48,213 bases of DNA from contig CAXKVV010001574.1 of assembly GCA_964058805.1 (NCBI GenBank), positions 1 to 48,213 of the forward strand. The letters run 5' to 3'. Source of the DNA: Schoenoplectus triqueter (lineage: Eukaryota > Streptophyta > Magnoliopsida > Poales > Cyperaceae). The stretch's first letter is position 1, and the number at the start of each line of letters is the position of its first letter. Made by a program: the position numbers and the translations under genes. The notes below the pieces were generated by a model. That model made no database searches and was not told the DNA's origin. It saw nothing but the letters and a program-made list of their open reading frames with translations. Below, one piece after another: positions 11,944 through 24,611 of this stretch.

Positions 11944-14560
11944 TCAATAAATTATTTATATCATATCTCATAGAATTATTTTTTTATTTTTTTTATTTTA
12001 AAATAGATTTTTGAAAGTGGAGGATTTTTTTGTATGAAAGTAATTTTTATTTTATTAACATTTAGAGTTATCTTGGAAAAAATGTGATTTATGTTACTCA
12101 AGAAATATAAAATATGTATATCCTTGATATGTTGATCTAAAGATTTAATAAAAGTGATATAAATATTTTAATGCGCTCTAATACATCAAGTAAAAAAAAA
12201 ATAGGATGAAATATGTTAAAATATTTATGAAGATGTTTTAAAATTAATTCATTAAATTTTCATTAAATTTATTTTCTTTTAATATTTGTTTTCAAAATAA
12301 TTCATCTATTTATCTCATCACGGTCAAACATCACTACTTTAATATTTTAATATTTACTCCATTTAAGTTTTAATATTTAAATATTTACTCGACTTTGATT
12401 TTAATTTTGTTTCCGTGAGAAGTCAACTGATAGACTGGCCCCCTTAAAATTTATAAAATATGTCGTAACCACGCAAGTTTGTAATACTGCATTGAAATAA
12501 AGGTACATCCGAAATGCATACTATTACTATATGAGTATATTCATCCTGAAGAGAATCTTACAGATCAGAAAGGTATTGGTGTGTCGTGTGTTACACCGAA
12601 CTCTCAATTCAAGTTACCAAATTCAACCAAATTCTGTTACAAAATATATTTCTTATTTCAGAATTATGAATTCGGCAGCTTCAAATATTTTTTTAGATTG
12701 GCACCGGTTGTCAATAACTGCGGCCAAACCAATTAATTAAAGAGAGAAGTTTTTTATATCCAACTTCTATATCTTAACTATCTTAATTAAGGTAACTATT
12801 TTTTAATTATTATTCAATTTGAATTTGACAGAAAAAAAACACAGGTCACGTACTTAACATGTTTGAACCAAAACTCCAATGATGTCTCCCTCATCTTTGA
12901 GAGTTATCTTTTATGTCATATATCGTTAGAAAACTAGCGACGAGGAGAACACAATGAGCTACATTACACATTAAATGGATCAAAGATTTAGGAGAAATCA
13001 ATGAAGAAAGTATTTCGATTAGAAATTCGAATGGAACAATTTAGTGCGGGTGAATCTCAATTGATTAATTAAATATTTTTTCTAGGCCGAGAAAATGATG
13101 TGTGAAGCTTTAAGTAAGTTCTCTAATGTTCTAAGTGTTTGGATCACCATTTCACTTCTCATGCACAAAGAGAATGTGTTGAAATTCATATTTTGAAACT
13201 CGGTTGATTAAGAAGTGAAACTAAATCAATTTTTTAGAGTAAGAAGATAAAATTTAATTATTCATTCGAATGAATTGTTTCAGAGATAAGAGAGAACACA
13301 AAAAATATATTTTATTATACTAAATATATGTATGCCAGACTTAGTATAATATGTATGAAGACTTAATTATACTAGGTATAAAGTATTATTATACAAACTA
13401 TAAAGACTTGATCGTAATATTGAGAATTGAGATTGAAGAAACTTCAACACAAAACTAACGGAGACTATATTGTTTGTACTAATGAAAATTAAGACTAAAC
13501 TATAAATTATATTTTGAATGATATATTAATATAAATTTTAGTCAGTAAATGTACACTGCATATTGAAGAATGTATGTAATATATATTTAGATTTATTTAT
13601 AATAGTGAAAATTAAGACTAAACTACAAATTATATTTTGAATGATATAATAAGATGTGTTATGATAGATATTAAAAATTATTTATATTAAATATTAAACT
13701 TTTTTTATCATAATTATTTTAAAAATATTATTTTGTGTTACATACCTATTATATATTCTTGACAATATTATGACTTAATGATATGAAATATAAATATAAT
13801 TTTTATTATTTATTGAGATTATTTTTTATAACTATAAATTATAAGGTCTTAAGATATTAAAAAAATACTAAATATAAATTTATCAATTGTAAGGCTTTAG
13901 TTAAGATAATAAGGATATCTATATTTAGAAAATATTATGAAATTTTAAATATTTTAAAGTAAAATATGTTTTATTAATCAATATTAAGAATTTAATTTTT
14001 AAGTCTTAAGACGAGAACAATTAGATATAGAGATTTGGCTCTAGGAGTGTTTGATAAATATTTTTTGAGTTATATATTATTCAAATTAAAAGTAAGATTT
14101 ATGTTAATATATATTAAGATATTAGATGAATTATCTTAAAACTTCTAATACTAAATTTTAAAACTTTATTTATTAGATTTTATATCGAATACAAATTACG
14201 TATTATTTTAACTAAAATTTATTAAGACTTTATTTCTTAGTTGTTACATTAGATATAAATATTTAGTTTAAATAATATTCAATAAATATTTAATATTTTT
14301 ATATCCTTTAAAGATGAAAAAAACTTATAGAATTATGTATTAAGATATCACATGACAACCCTTAAGATTTTAAATATCATCCATAGAACGGTCTAGAGAG
14401 TTTCAGAAGAGTCATTATTGTTTAATGAGCAGTTTAACTTCTTCGGGTGGTTGTATCTATCTTTATGTAACAACAAACATTATATCCTTATTGTTATCGG
14501 CTTATCCAAGATATAAATTCAATTGTATAACTCTCTTTGATATTCAAATAAGAGAGTAAA
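11944..14560. other. AT-rich intergenic DNA with a spaced 42-bp direct repeat
   Basis: No gene recognised. The 42-bp unit starting gaaaattaagactaaacta occurs at about 13484-13526 and 13607-13649 with one or two changes. Sequence from 13300 on is rich in ttaagac/attaaga words like those in the array that follows. Confidence 0.5.
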
Positions 14561-15125
14561 TAATTATTGTTGACTTAGATTTTAAGACATTATAGTTTAT
14601 GAATACAGAATTATTCATATCTTGATGGACGTTCAAATATAAATTTGAAGTTCAAAATTATGACTTATAATATTGAATATTAAGACATCATTTTTTGTGT
14701 GTTAGAATTTAAAATATTCGATTTTAGCACATTAAAGTTTAGATATATATACTTATCTATATTCTGATGAGTGCTCAAATATAAATTTTAAGTTCAAAAT
14801 ATAATTTGTAATATTAAATATTAAGACATCGTATTTCTCGTGTTAAGATTTGAGATATTCAGTTTTAAGATAATGAGGTTCAAATATAAATACTTATAAA
14901 TATCATAATTGTCGTCCAAATATAAATGTTAATTTAAAATATTATTTATAATATTAGATATTAAGATGTCATATTTCTCTTGTTTAGACTTGACACATTC
15001 AGTTTTAAGACATTGATGTTCATATATAAATACTTGCCTATATCTTGATTGTCGTCAAAATATAAATTTTAAGTTTAAAATATGACTTGATATATTAGAT
15101 ATTAAGACTTTATTTCTCTAATATT
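14561..15125. repeat. Tandem array, about 140-bp unit, four copies
   Basis: The word taagac/taagat recurs at 14681, 14822, 14962 and 15103, and the ttttaag/ttttagc word near 14581, 14724, 14864 and 15003, giving a period of 140-142 bp. Units share ttcaaatataaat...ttaagttcaaaata...atattagatattaagac. They differ enough to be old. The period is close to a nucleosome linker-plus-core multiple but shorter than many plant satellites. Confidence 0.75.
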
Positions 15126-15409
15126 AAGACTTAGAACTTCCGATATTAAGACTTGAATGATCATCCGCATACGGATGGTCTGTTGATGTTTGAGAACGTG
15201 GTCAACAACTTTTTCAGTTGGGGTATAGATAGGGGTACAATTAGTTGCTCTCTTAATTAAAAAATGAAGAAGAAATTGCCCTTTTTTTCCAAAAAAAAAG
15301 AAAAAGGAAATAAAATGGAATTAATAAACCGGACCTAGCGGTTCATGTTGTACAGAGATGACCGGACCGAAATTCTTCATTTGTTCATCCCCTGCACTAG
15401 GAAGGTAAA

Positions 15410-15880
15410 CGAATTAAATTTGATCGAACTCATTGGTGTTTGAACTTGATTTGAAACTATTTCGAACTAACTCGAATTCAAACTAAATTAAACTCAAACT
15501 AAATCGAACTCGTGCTAAATCGAACTCAAACTGAAATCAATCTCTAAACGAACTCAATTATTCTAATTTTTATATTATCATAAATAATTAGAGGTAAAAT
15601 AATTAATACTTTATTAATTTTATAATAAAATTAAAAAAATACTAATATTTATTAATTTAGTAATAAATTAATAATATCTTATTAATTTTATAATAAAATA
15701 ATTATTTTATTGCATATATTATTATCTAAATAGTTAAAAATATATATAAATAACTACATATCGAACTATTATGAATCAAACTTCAACTAATTTATTAAAA
15801 AAATTATCAAATCGAACTAATAAAAAAAATTTAATCAAATAAATTAAACTCGAATTAAAATTGAATTAAAGACCGAACGT
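15410..15880. repeat. Degenerate array of short cgaactc / caaactaaa words
   Basis: From 15420 to 15540 the words tcgaact, caaact and aactaaa repeat irregularly, and they thin out towards 15870. Such arrays occur in subterminal regions of some plant DNA transposons, but no end repeats or target duplication were found. Confidence 0.4.
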
Positions 15881-17076
15881 ATTATAAATTATAAACTTTT
15901 CTTACAGTCTTATCCTGCACAGATCACGCGTGTTTGGAGTAGACGTCCTTTTCATAATTTTATTAGTCGCTTCTCTTATTCTTTTTCTTTATAATTTGAA
16001 ATGTCTTTTCTTATTATCGCGGATTTGTGGGGCACGGAGTTCGCAATTTGCCACGTGCGGAAATCCATCCAAATTCCAAAGGGTCCCTCACACTCTCTTG
16101 TGGAGAAATTTTTGTAAATTATTCTCGCTTTTGTAATACAATAGAAAACTGGCAGTCAGCATACAATTAGTAGCACCATAGTAATTTATTTTTTTCCTTA
16201 AGAACATGCATCCATAATAGTTTTGTAGTAATTATACATTGATTCTACTTTGCAATGAAACGTATTCTGCCAAAATAAGATAAAGAGGGGATTATATTAA
16301 CAAAATCTTATTTGAGAACCGAGGTAACTAACCAATAAGTGAATAACCTTCAAAATAAAAAAAATAAAGTAGAGGTACTTGATTATTCTTTTTAGAAAGA
16401 TTGGATGTCTATATGAAAAAAATAACATTTCAAATTCATCAAAATTTAATTAATGATAAATTTGTTTTCTGTTTTCTTTTTGAAAACTTTTTAGAAGCTG
16501 CCAAAGTGATGATAAAATTATTTTCAGATTGAATTTTGCTTTCCTATTTTCATAAATACCTTTTATTGATTGTTGTATTCCTCAAATAAACATAACTATA
16601 TCAACGCATCGTTGTCCCCATAATAGTAATACTATTCACGAACAATTCACAAATTGTTACTTGTCAATACCTTGAAGATCCATAGAAAAATTAAATTAAA
16701 TTGTGGACTGTTACGAATTATTCGTTAATTATATATATATTTTTTAAAAAAATATCACAAATAATTCTTGCATTGTCAAACACCACTGCCTTAATGATTT
16801 AATAAACTCTGAATTATAAAAAAATCTTCTGAAAACTTCAGGATGTTGTTATATTATAGAATCGTATGGATTGTAATTTGTAAGAAAACGAACAAACATA
16901 GATCCGGTGTTCTATCTAAATATTGCTCTGTCCCTTACTGTTCTCTCTTTATGGTCCTGGTTACCTTTTATCCATTCATTTTCATATCAATCCAGACAAA
17001 TCCGGACAAATCCAGCCATCCAGAAAACCAGACAAACCAGTGGAATGGAAATTAGCATGGTTTTACCCCCCACCAT
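15881..17076. other. AT-rich intergenic DNA, nothing recognised
   Basis: A plus-strand open frame at 15930-16136 has no domain and lies in repeat-like surroundings. No gene supported. Confidence 0.5.
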
Positions 17077-17085
17077 ACATTTTAC

Positions 17086-17254
17086 GGACCCGGATCTACT
17101 GTCGCGCGGCACGGTGTGGCGCAGCACGTGGTCCGTTCGATCATTTCGAGATTCGCACTGGTACTTTAAGATTCGAGTTAGCACGGATCTCGAAGTGATC
17201 AAACGGACCACGTGCTGCGCCGCACCGTGCCGCGCGACAGCAGATCTGGTTCCT
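17086..17254. mobile_element. GC-rich hairpin MITE with 9-bp target duplication
   Basis: Flanked by identical ACATTTTAC (17077-17085 and 17255-17263). The arms (about 17086-17152 and 17185-17252) pair over some 60 bp with only a few mismatches; central words are gtcgcgcggcacggtg and the complement. The loop is about 32 nt. The GC content stands out strongly from the AT-rich surroundings. The 9-bp duplication fits Mutator-type elements. Confidence 0.8.
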
Positions 17255-17263
17255 ACATTTTAC

Positions 17264-18222
17264 TCTTACTTCATACTCATAACAGGACAAATTGGAGAGA
17301 GAGAACCGAGATGGAGCGTTGTTTCTTTGCTTGAAACAGAAACAAAGGGCATGCCAGTAACATGCAAACATTCCAAATTTGGCTGAGGGAAACCAATAAA
17401 TGGAGAAAATTTTATCAAAGTCGAATGCGTCGCAATTGTTTGTTGGACATTTATTACTTGCTCCATTTAAATCCGTTGTACATTCGATATTCAGTTTAAA
17501 TAAATTAGTATGCAAATTAACGATTTTATTATTCAACTTATTTTATATTGTACTTTAAAAATAGAGGATTACACAAAAAACAATTATGCACTAAAAATTT
17601 TGGGCTCTATTGGATAATCACATCAAAAAAATTGTTCCAATTTAGCTATGGGATAAAGTGATGGAACAATTTTCATATTTTTATGGAACTTAAATATATT
17701 TTTTCTAATAAAAAGACAGCTATAGCACAAAAAATTCATATATAATTGAATAAAGTATATCAATTGCTTGAACCGAGTTTATTTTTTACTGAAAACAAAG
17801 AATTAATTTCATTGGGTGTCTACCGCGTCAAGAAAAATGAAGGTCATGGCCGCTATTAAGATCGGTTTGCAGTGAGTTTAGCATTGAATCGCAAATCTGC
17901 TATAATAGTAATGAGAATCGTGACTCTAGAAATATGATGATAAATAAATGGCAATGACACGGTGCTCTAATATTGGAGATCCTCTAAAGTGAGCAGTCAT
18001 TTCAGAGGATATAGTGGGCATAATTTACTATAAAAATTCACATTACACTGTAGCACGGTCAGTTTTTAAATGAATTCACAAGAGAGTGTTTTTAATGGGC
18101 AATTTATTTTGTAATGTATTTTAGAGAATGTCAATTTTTAACATTGGGGACAATTTTTTAGTTGGAAAAATATAAAATGTTCCATCAATTTTTCTCATCA
18201 TAAATGAAAAATGAACCCCTAA
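17264..18222. other. AT-rich intergenic DNA, nothing recognised
   Basis: No gene, RNA or clear repeat supported. Confidence 0.5.
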
Positions 18223-18759
18223 GGGTGTATTTGTATGATGGAAGGATTAGGGTAAGAAAGCGTCTTTTAGGTTAGTGATTGAGAATAGTATGAGATTAAT
18301 GATTTCTCAGATAATATGAGAATAGAGGTAACTTTTACTATTTCTGGTCAGTGAAATATTATTTGGATGCTAACTTGATAATAGTCATGGAGTAAATGAA
18401 TAAAAAAAATTATTTTCTTGTTTAATATAAGGATTATTACTTTATTTATTATTATAATTAGTGTTATTATTATTAATTCTTATTATTTTATTTAAAATTG
18501 TTGATATTATTTTATTTAATATTATTGATTATTATTTTATTTAATACTAAAAATTATTATTCCGTATTATGATTTTTAATTAATAATTATTTTATTTTAT
18601 ATTTATGATTATTATTTTTTAATTATATTTTGATGGGTTAGTAAAATAGAGCTATTTTTAGCTATCCCAAATTTCTAAATCTTGTTTGCATCAAACTTCA
18701 AATTAGAGTAATTGTTATTCTAAGGTTAATGCTATTTTTTTGACAAACCAAACACAGCC
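18223..18759. mobile_element. Possible PIF/Harbinger-type MITE
   Basis: Left end gggtgtatttgtatgatgg; right end complement ggctgtgtttggtttgtc. Ends of the GGGTGTGTTTGG kind are typical of Harbinger/Tourist-like elements. The interior is AT-rich with many tatt words. A TAA-type duplication is not clear on the right. Confidence 0.4.
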
Positions 18760-19196
18760 ATAAAAATATAACGTATGGAGCTCAAATATAATAGTAGTGA
18801 AGAAAATAGGGGGACAATGCGGGAGCATGTATCAGCGTCCTTTTTGGTTATGGTGGAGAGTTAGATACCAATATACCATGATGGGATAATGTTGGGGAAT
18901 GGCAGCTATTATATTTTTCCTAAATGAAATGATTGATGGACCCTAAAGTCTACAACTAGCTTTCCTTTCCGAGATAAAAAAAATAAGATTATTTTTTTCT
19001 TCCCACTGTTTGTATAAAAGAAAACGACCAATGAATGAACGGAATTAAAAATTTGAAACACACCTGGGCCCTGATGGTGATGCCACTTGTCCAACTTTCT
19101 CTTGTTCCATTGGTTGTGGTCAAGCCTCAAGAGTCAAGAGGGAGATACTGCAATTTGTACTTAAACTGCTGTGCTATTAAACAACCATATACTAAT
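18760..19196. other. Intergenic DNA, nothing recognised
   Basis: Overlapping short open frames on both strands around 18909-19268 have no family features. Confidence 0.5.
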
Positions 19197-20095
19197 AGTT
19201 TAAGAGCTAAATTATTTATACACATAGCTACCTCACGCTCTTTAAATCTTAATTTTTTTGTCCAATAACTATTCGTGCAATACCGAGACTAAAGAACATG
19301 TGTTCAGCTCACGTTCTTCAGTATAAACTTAAAGGATATAAGTTGAACTCATATTTTTTTAACTCTACTATATATAATTTTATGTTATATATTTAGATCT
19401 TTTCACGAGCTTTCTGAATTATATTTAAACGTTCAAATTAGAGTTTTCTATTAAAAATTATACATGTTTGAAGTTTAAATTATTCGTTAGTAAATTTATT
19501 AAATTTCTCAAATTATTATATTTTTATGTCATTTTTAAGTGTATGGTTTAGAAAATATTTAAATATTATTTATTCATTTTATATAAATTGATTATATATA
19601 TGTCAATAAATAATCTTAATAACTAAAACTTTTAAAAGTAACTTTAATATTTTTATACATATGAACTGAGATCGAAATCATTTTTCAAATCATGAATGTT
19701 AAAATAATATAATATAATATAATATAATTTGAGCAAAAATTACTAAAAATAATTTAAATTTTAAATAGGTGTAATTTTGATAGGAAACTCTGATTTGAAC
19801 GTTTAAATATAATTCAGAAAGCTCGTAAAAAGATTTACATATATAACATAAAATTATATATAGTAGAGTTAAAAACCGTGAGTTGAACTCACATCCTTAA
19901 AATTTAAACTGAAGGGCGTGAGCTGAACTCACGCGCAGAAAAATTAAGGTTATCGGGCAGAAAAATTAAGGTTGTCTCTTTTTATGTCTCGGTATTGCGC
20001 GGTCAGTTATCGGGTAGGAAAATTAAGGTTTAAAGGGTGTGAGTTTAACTCACGCTCTTAATTAAGCTATATGTGTAAATAACTTGGCTTTTAGA
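19197..20095. mobile_element. Long foldback element, about 900 bp
   Basis: Left arm: agctaaattatttatacaca, gtgcaataccgagac, ctcacgttcttcagtataaac, gagctttctgaattatattt. Right arm: the complements in reverse order, e.g. ataattcagaaagctcg, gtctcggtattgcgc, tatgtgtaaataacttggct. Arms exceed 350 bp. The right arm carries a small internal repetition of gcagaaaaattaaggtt (about 19935-19975). Confidence 0.7.
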
Positions 20096-20605
20096 TCATT
20101 AGTGTAGATTTGTTTAATAGTATGGTTATTTAAGTAATAATTCTGAGATACTCTTGTCACTGCTCATCTCCAGTTGAAAAACCCACTGGAAGATTACAGA
20201 AACATCGAGACCGTTAATAATTTAGAAATATCTACTGGAAAAGAAATGTCATGAAATCTTATAATCGCACGGTTTGTGATTCTGATCTAAAATGATCCAA
20301 TGGCCTTTATTAATGGAGATGATTCGTTCTTCCCAGAAAATAGTCGGATGCTTGTTCGTTGTTTGCTCCTTAATTTATTTCCATTTAATGTGTAAATTTT
20401 CTTTTCATGAAAAAGCCCGTAGCTATCAAGTATCAGTGCCACAAAATCACATTTAAAAAGTGACAAGGTATCAATTCCTCTACCCCTTCTCCTTCTATGT
20501 ACAGGAGACTGTTGAAGTCAAGAGGATTGTGAAAGAAAAAAGGAGAAAAAAAATAAAAATAACAGGGATTGAAGAGAGATAAGTAGCAGAGAAAGTAAGC
20601 ATTTT
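20096..20605. promoter_or_regulatory. Upstream region of the 5-phosphatase gene
   Basis: About 500 bp between the foldback element and the CT-rich leader. It is expected by position to hold the promoter; no individual element could be assigned with confidence. Confidence 0.4.
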
Positions 20606-20678
20606 TCATCTCTCTCTCTCCCCCCCATCCCTCTCTCCGTGTAGGCGTTACGCTCCGTTCTTTCTCCCACAGGAGATT
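20606..20678 (+). promoter_or_regulatory. CT-rich 5' leader of the 5-phosphatase gene
   Basis: A run of CT dinucleotides and C-rich sequence (about 20608-20640), then a mixed pyrimidine-rich stretch, ends directly before the ATG at 20679. Pyrimidine-rich leaders are common just downstream of plant transcription starts. I infer that this is 5' UTR or core promoter. No clear TATA box could be assigned. Confidence 0.4.
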
Positions 20679-23600
20679 ATGGATCAGGGTTCAAGCAGAA
20701 ATGTAGAGGTTTGCTACTACGTCAATCTTCAATCTTTCACCATGGTGCATTACTTAATGGTTTATACGACTTTTATGAGGAAAAGTTTGAATTTCTTTTT
20801 TTTCGAATTGTGCTTTCATGCAGGTTTTCTGGCCGAAGGTGGTGCTCAAGAAATTGCTTAAAATACCTGGAGATGATGCTGATTTTAGTGCGGATGAAGG
20901 AGACAACGAGAGCGAAATTGACGAAGATGGTTATTACTTCATAGTTATTTTGGTTCTTACAATTTTAGTTTATCTTCGATTTTTGCTGATTTTGGAAATT
21001 TTGTTGTAGAAAACTGTGAGTTTGAGGACGAACAAAGGAGAAGAAGATATGGAGGGCCACAAAATGACAGCACGGGTAATTTCTACTCTTTTACTTTAAT
21101 TTTGCTTCTTCGTTTCATTTTTTAGTAAATTTTGCAAGTGCTCCTTCAGTTTGAAATTTTGCTTTCTTTTCTTCTGTCCACAAATGATTTTGAAATTACT
21201 TGTCGTTTTGGTGCACAAAAAGTTTTACGAGTCATTGCAAAATTGTTACATTGTTTTAGTTTTAACTTGAGTATTGTTATATTCAAATAAGGTTGCAAAA
21301 GATGCACTATAAATATTACTTTTTAAACTCAATCTATCAATTTTCATTTTCTTTTTTCCCATAATTCGGAATGGTTAACAGGGTTATTTCAATTGGATCG
21401 TTCAAATCAGATCAAACACCACAACTATCTTAGTCACTTGAAATTATCCTGGCCATCGGATTTTGATTGTAATTTGTAGAGCTCCTGTTGGATATCACCC
21501 TTGTATACGCCTGTGTCAGTTTGTGCTTGATAATAGATAAGTTTCACATGAGTATATTAGTTTAGGTGATGGAATAACAAACAAATATATTTTTTTTTTG
21601 TTTTGAATACATGTTTGTCAATAAAAATATTCGGACGGTGAACAAACAAGTTATCTTTGATGGCATTCATAGCACAGGCCATTAATATTTGATGCTTAGA
21701 GCCAGGTCATAACACTAGTACAATTTAATTACCTTTTGTGCCTCTTTGTCATTTTCTAACTTAATAGCACGCATGTGATGATGTGCAGATGATGCATTGG
21801 ATGGAATGCAATATAAATTGAGGAGGAGGAACTCAGAAACATTCAGAGCCCAATATATAAATACCAAGGAACTCAAGTACTAAACCAAATAATACCTTAA
21901 TAGTACATTTTACATCCTCTTGTAAAGTAAATTTTTGTTCACAGATTTTATTAACTACTGCAGAGTTTGCATTGGCACATGGAACGTAGGTGGCAAAACG
22001 CCACCGGATGGCTTAGATATTTCTCGCTGGCTAGACACAAATGATCCAGCTGATATATATGTGGTTGGGTAATAACAAAAACTTTCTTTCTTTATTATTT
22101 AATCAGCTGATAATATACATATATTTTTTTTCAAATACTGAGATATGACTTAAGAACTGTTCTAAAAAGAAAGGTAGAGAAAGTATGGTACTTCATACTT
22201 GAAGTGTCAAGTAAAATTAGAAAAATAATATAATATTCTAAGGAAAATTGAAGTATGTACAAAAATAATAATTTCAGAATTATTTGTTTTTTACAGGTTT
22301 CAGGAGATAGTTCCACTGAATGCCGGGAATATCTTCGGTGCAGCAGACAACCGACCCGCTTCAAAATGGGAAGAAATAATTCGAGAGAACTTGAACAATG
22401 TTCAGCCCGAAAAGCCAAGATACAAGTGCTTGAGTGATCCGCCTTCTCCTTCGAGATTCAACCCATCACAATCAGCTGTTGATGAATTACTACATGGTCT
22501 TGACACTGATTCTGACTCCGATGAAGAAATTCCTTTCAGCACAACTGTGGAAGTAGAGCCCAAGAATAACACAGAAAGGGAGACGGTTTCTTTTAAGAGA
22601 TTTGATAGATTGAACCATTTTGTGTTAGAAAACAAAGAACAAATTGAGTTGGAATCACCTAAGGTACAAAAAAAACAGCTTTTGAAAACACTGAGCCGAT
22701 CAGAGAGAATTGGGTTGGTCTGGCCAGAGCAACCTTTGGATTTATTGTCAAACAGAACTGCAACATTAACTAGTACCAAAACTTTCAAGTCGGTAAAATC
22801 TTTTAGGAATTATGGCTCCTTCAAAGTAGTAGACGATGGGCTTGCTACTTTGAAAGAAAATTTGATGGTTGATGTTGGTCTTGATAGAATTGAGTTGAAA
22901 AGGAGAAGGTCATCTTTTGTAAGGATTATGAGCAAGCAAATGGTTGGTGTTTTTATTTCAATTTGGGTCCGCAGAACCTTGAGAAAGCACATTCAAAATT
23001 TGAAAGTTTCTACAGTAGGTGTTGGTGCAATGGGATATATAGGCAACAAGGTTAGACTATTTCTTCACATAATTTCATTATTACAAACTTATCTTGAGTT
23101 TGAAACAGTTGGATACACATTCAAATGCAAATTTTATGAACAAAAACTTAAACAATGTGGTACAGGGGTCAATATCTGTAAGCATGTCAATTTATCAGAC
23201 ATTGTTCTGTTTTGTGTGCACGCACCTCTCGTCTGGAGAGAAAGAAGCGGATGCTATACGTCGAAATGCAGATGTGCAAGAGATACACCGAAGGACACTC
23301 TTCAGCCCAACAGCTGATGCAGGGTTCACTAAAACCATCCATGACCATGAGTAAGTCAGCTTGCTACTATGGTTCTACACTGGTCTGTCTTTACTGAAAT
23401 ATAGTCTTTCATTTCTGTTTTGATTTTAGTTATTTCCTTTTTGTCCATCCTGCATGCATTACCATTTGAAGTGGTTTTGATAATGAACTTATCTTTTGTT
23501 CTGCTATCTTTGAAATAATTTGTAGAAGAATATTTTGGCTTGGAGATCTGAATTACCGCATTGATTTATCTTATGAAAAGACACATGAGCTGGTCTCCAT

Positions 23601-24611
23601 AAAAGACTGGTCTGGATTGTCAGAGAAAGATCAAGTATGTATAACATCAATTCTTTTTGTCAGGATACTAACTGAATTTTATAATTTTGAAGCAGTATAC
23701 CTCATATCCCAGTGTTTAACCTTAGAGACTGGCAAGCTTTTTGCATCTTCATAAAGAAGAAGGCTAATTTTTTTTTATGTTTGTTATTCTTAAATTTATT
23801 TGCTAATATTCATTTTTTTTATTGGTTTTTACTTCTTAAAGTTAAAAAGGGAGCTGAGAAAAGGACGCGCATTTGATGGATGGTCAGAGGGCCCACTTAA
23901 CTTTCCTCCTACATACAAATATGCGGCAAATTCAGAAAAGTATATTGAAGATGACCACAAGGGCGGGAGAAGATCTCCAGCATGGTATGCATGTGTTAAC
24001 AATTATACTTGAGGGAATATATTTTTTTATGACTGTTAAGCATTGAACATCACCTTTTTAAGGGGATTTACTTTCAGTTTCCATCAACGGTGATTATTGG
24101 TGCTGTTTTTGGTTGGTGGTCATTAGCAGCGCACTGTAACATATTAGCAGTGCACTGTTAACATATTTGCTTGGTTGGTGGTCATTATTGGTGATATTTA
24201 ATGGATTTGTTAAAATCTACTAGAGTCCATATTAGGTAATATGTCAGTACATAGCAACTATAGAAAACAATGTAATCTGTCAAATCTTTAGAGTTTTCTC
24301 ATTTAATTTCAACAATGGTGGTTATACTGTTCTTTTTAGCACTGTCCATTAGTGAACCATCTATATATACATTTAATAATATCCTCCTAAAATTCCTCAG
24401 GTGTGACCGTGTGTTAACATTTGGAAATGGTGTGAGGCTTCTAAAATACAAAAGATCAGAACAAAAGCTGTCAGATCACCGGCCTGTCTCAGCTGTTTTC
24501 ATGGCGGAAGTCGAGGTGTTCTGCCATAGAAAACTCCAGAAGGCTTTGACATTAACAGATGCTGAAGTAGAAGGAGAAGTCATTCCTGATCTTGACTTTG
24601 AGTTTAGATGA
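20679..24611 (+). CDS. Type I inositol-polyphosphate 5-phosphatase, 10 exons, complete
   Basis: Predicted to remove the 5-phosphate from inositol phosphates and/or phosphoinositides, ending Ins(1,4,5)P3-type signals. Exons: 20679-20708, 20824-20929, 21010-21075, 21789-21876, 21964-22068, 22297-23050, 23166-23350, 23526-23634, 23842-23984, 24401-24611. Every intron is GT-AG, and the exons sum to 1797 nt (598 aa plus stop) with no internal stop. Motifs: FWPKVVLKK near the N-terminus, GTWNVGG at residues 101-107, [13 protein letters not shown] from 133 (metal-binding E135), GNKGSISVS around 381-389, catalytic WLGDLNYR at 449-456 and PAWCDR at 527-532, then SDHRP at 553-557. The acidic, Ser-rich insert between FQEIVP and MVGVF is usual for plant type I members (5PTASE1/2-like). 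The start is the first ATG after a CT-rich leader and leads into the conserved FWPKVVL. Which paralogue it is cannot be settled by eye. Confidence 0.95.

Noticed and set aside
17086..17254. The hairpin as a microRNA gene
   Set aside because: The stem is too long and too perfect, and a 9-bp target duplication marks it as a transposon-derived hairpin.
17141..17536. Mirror-image open frames on both strands at the GC-rich hairpin
   Set aside because: They are by-products of the inverted repeat: the same peptide appears on opposite strands from the two arms.
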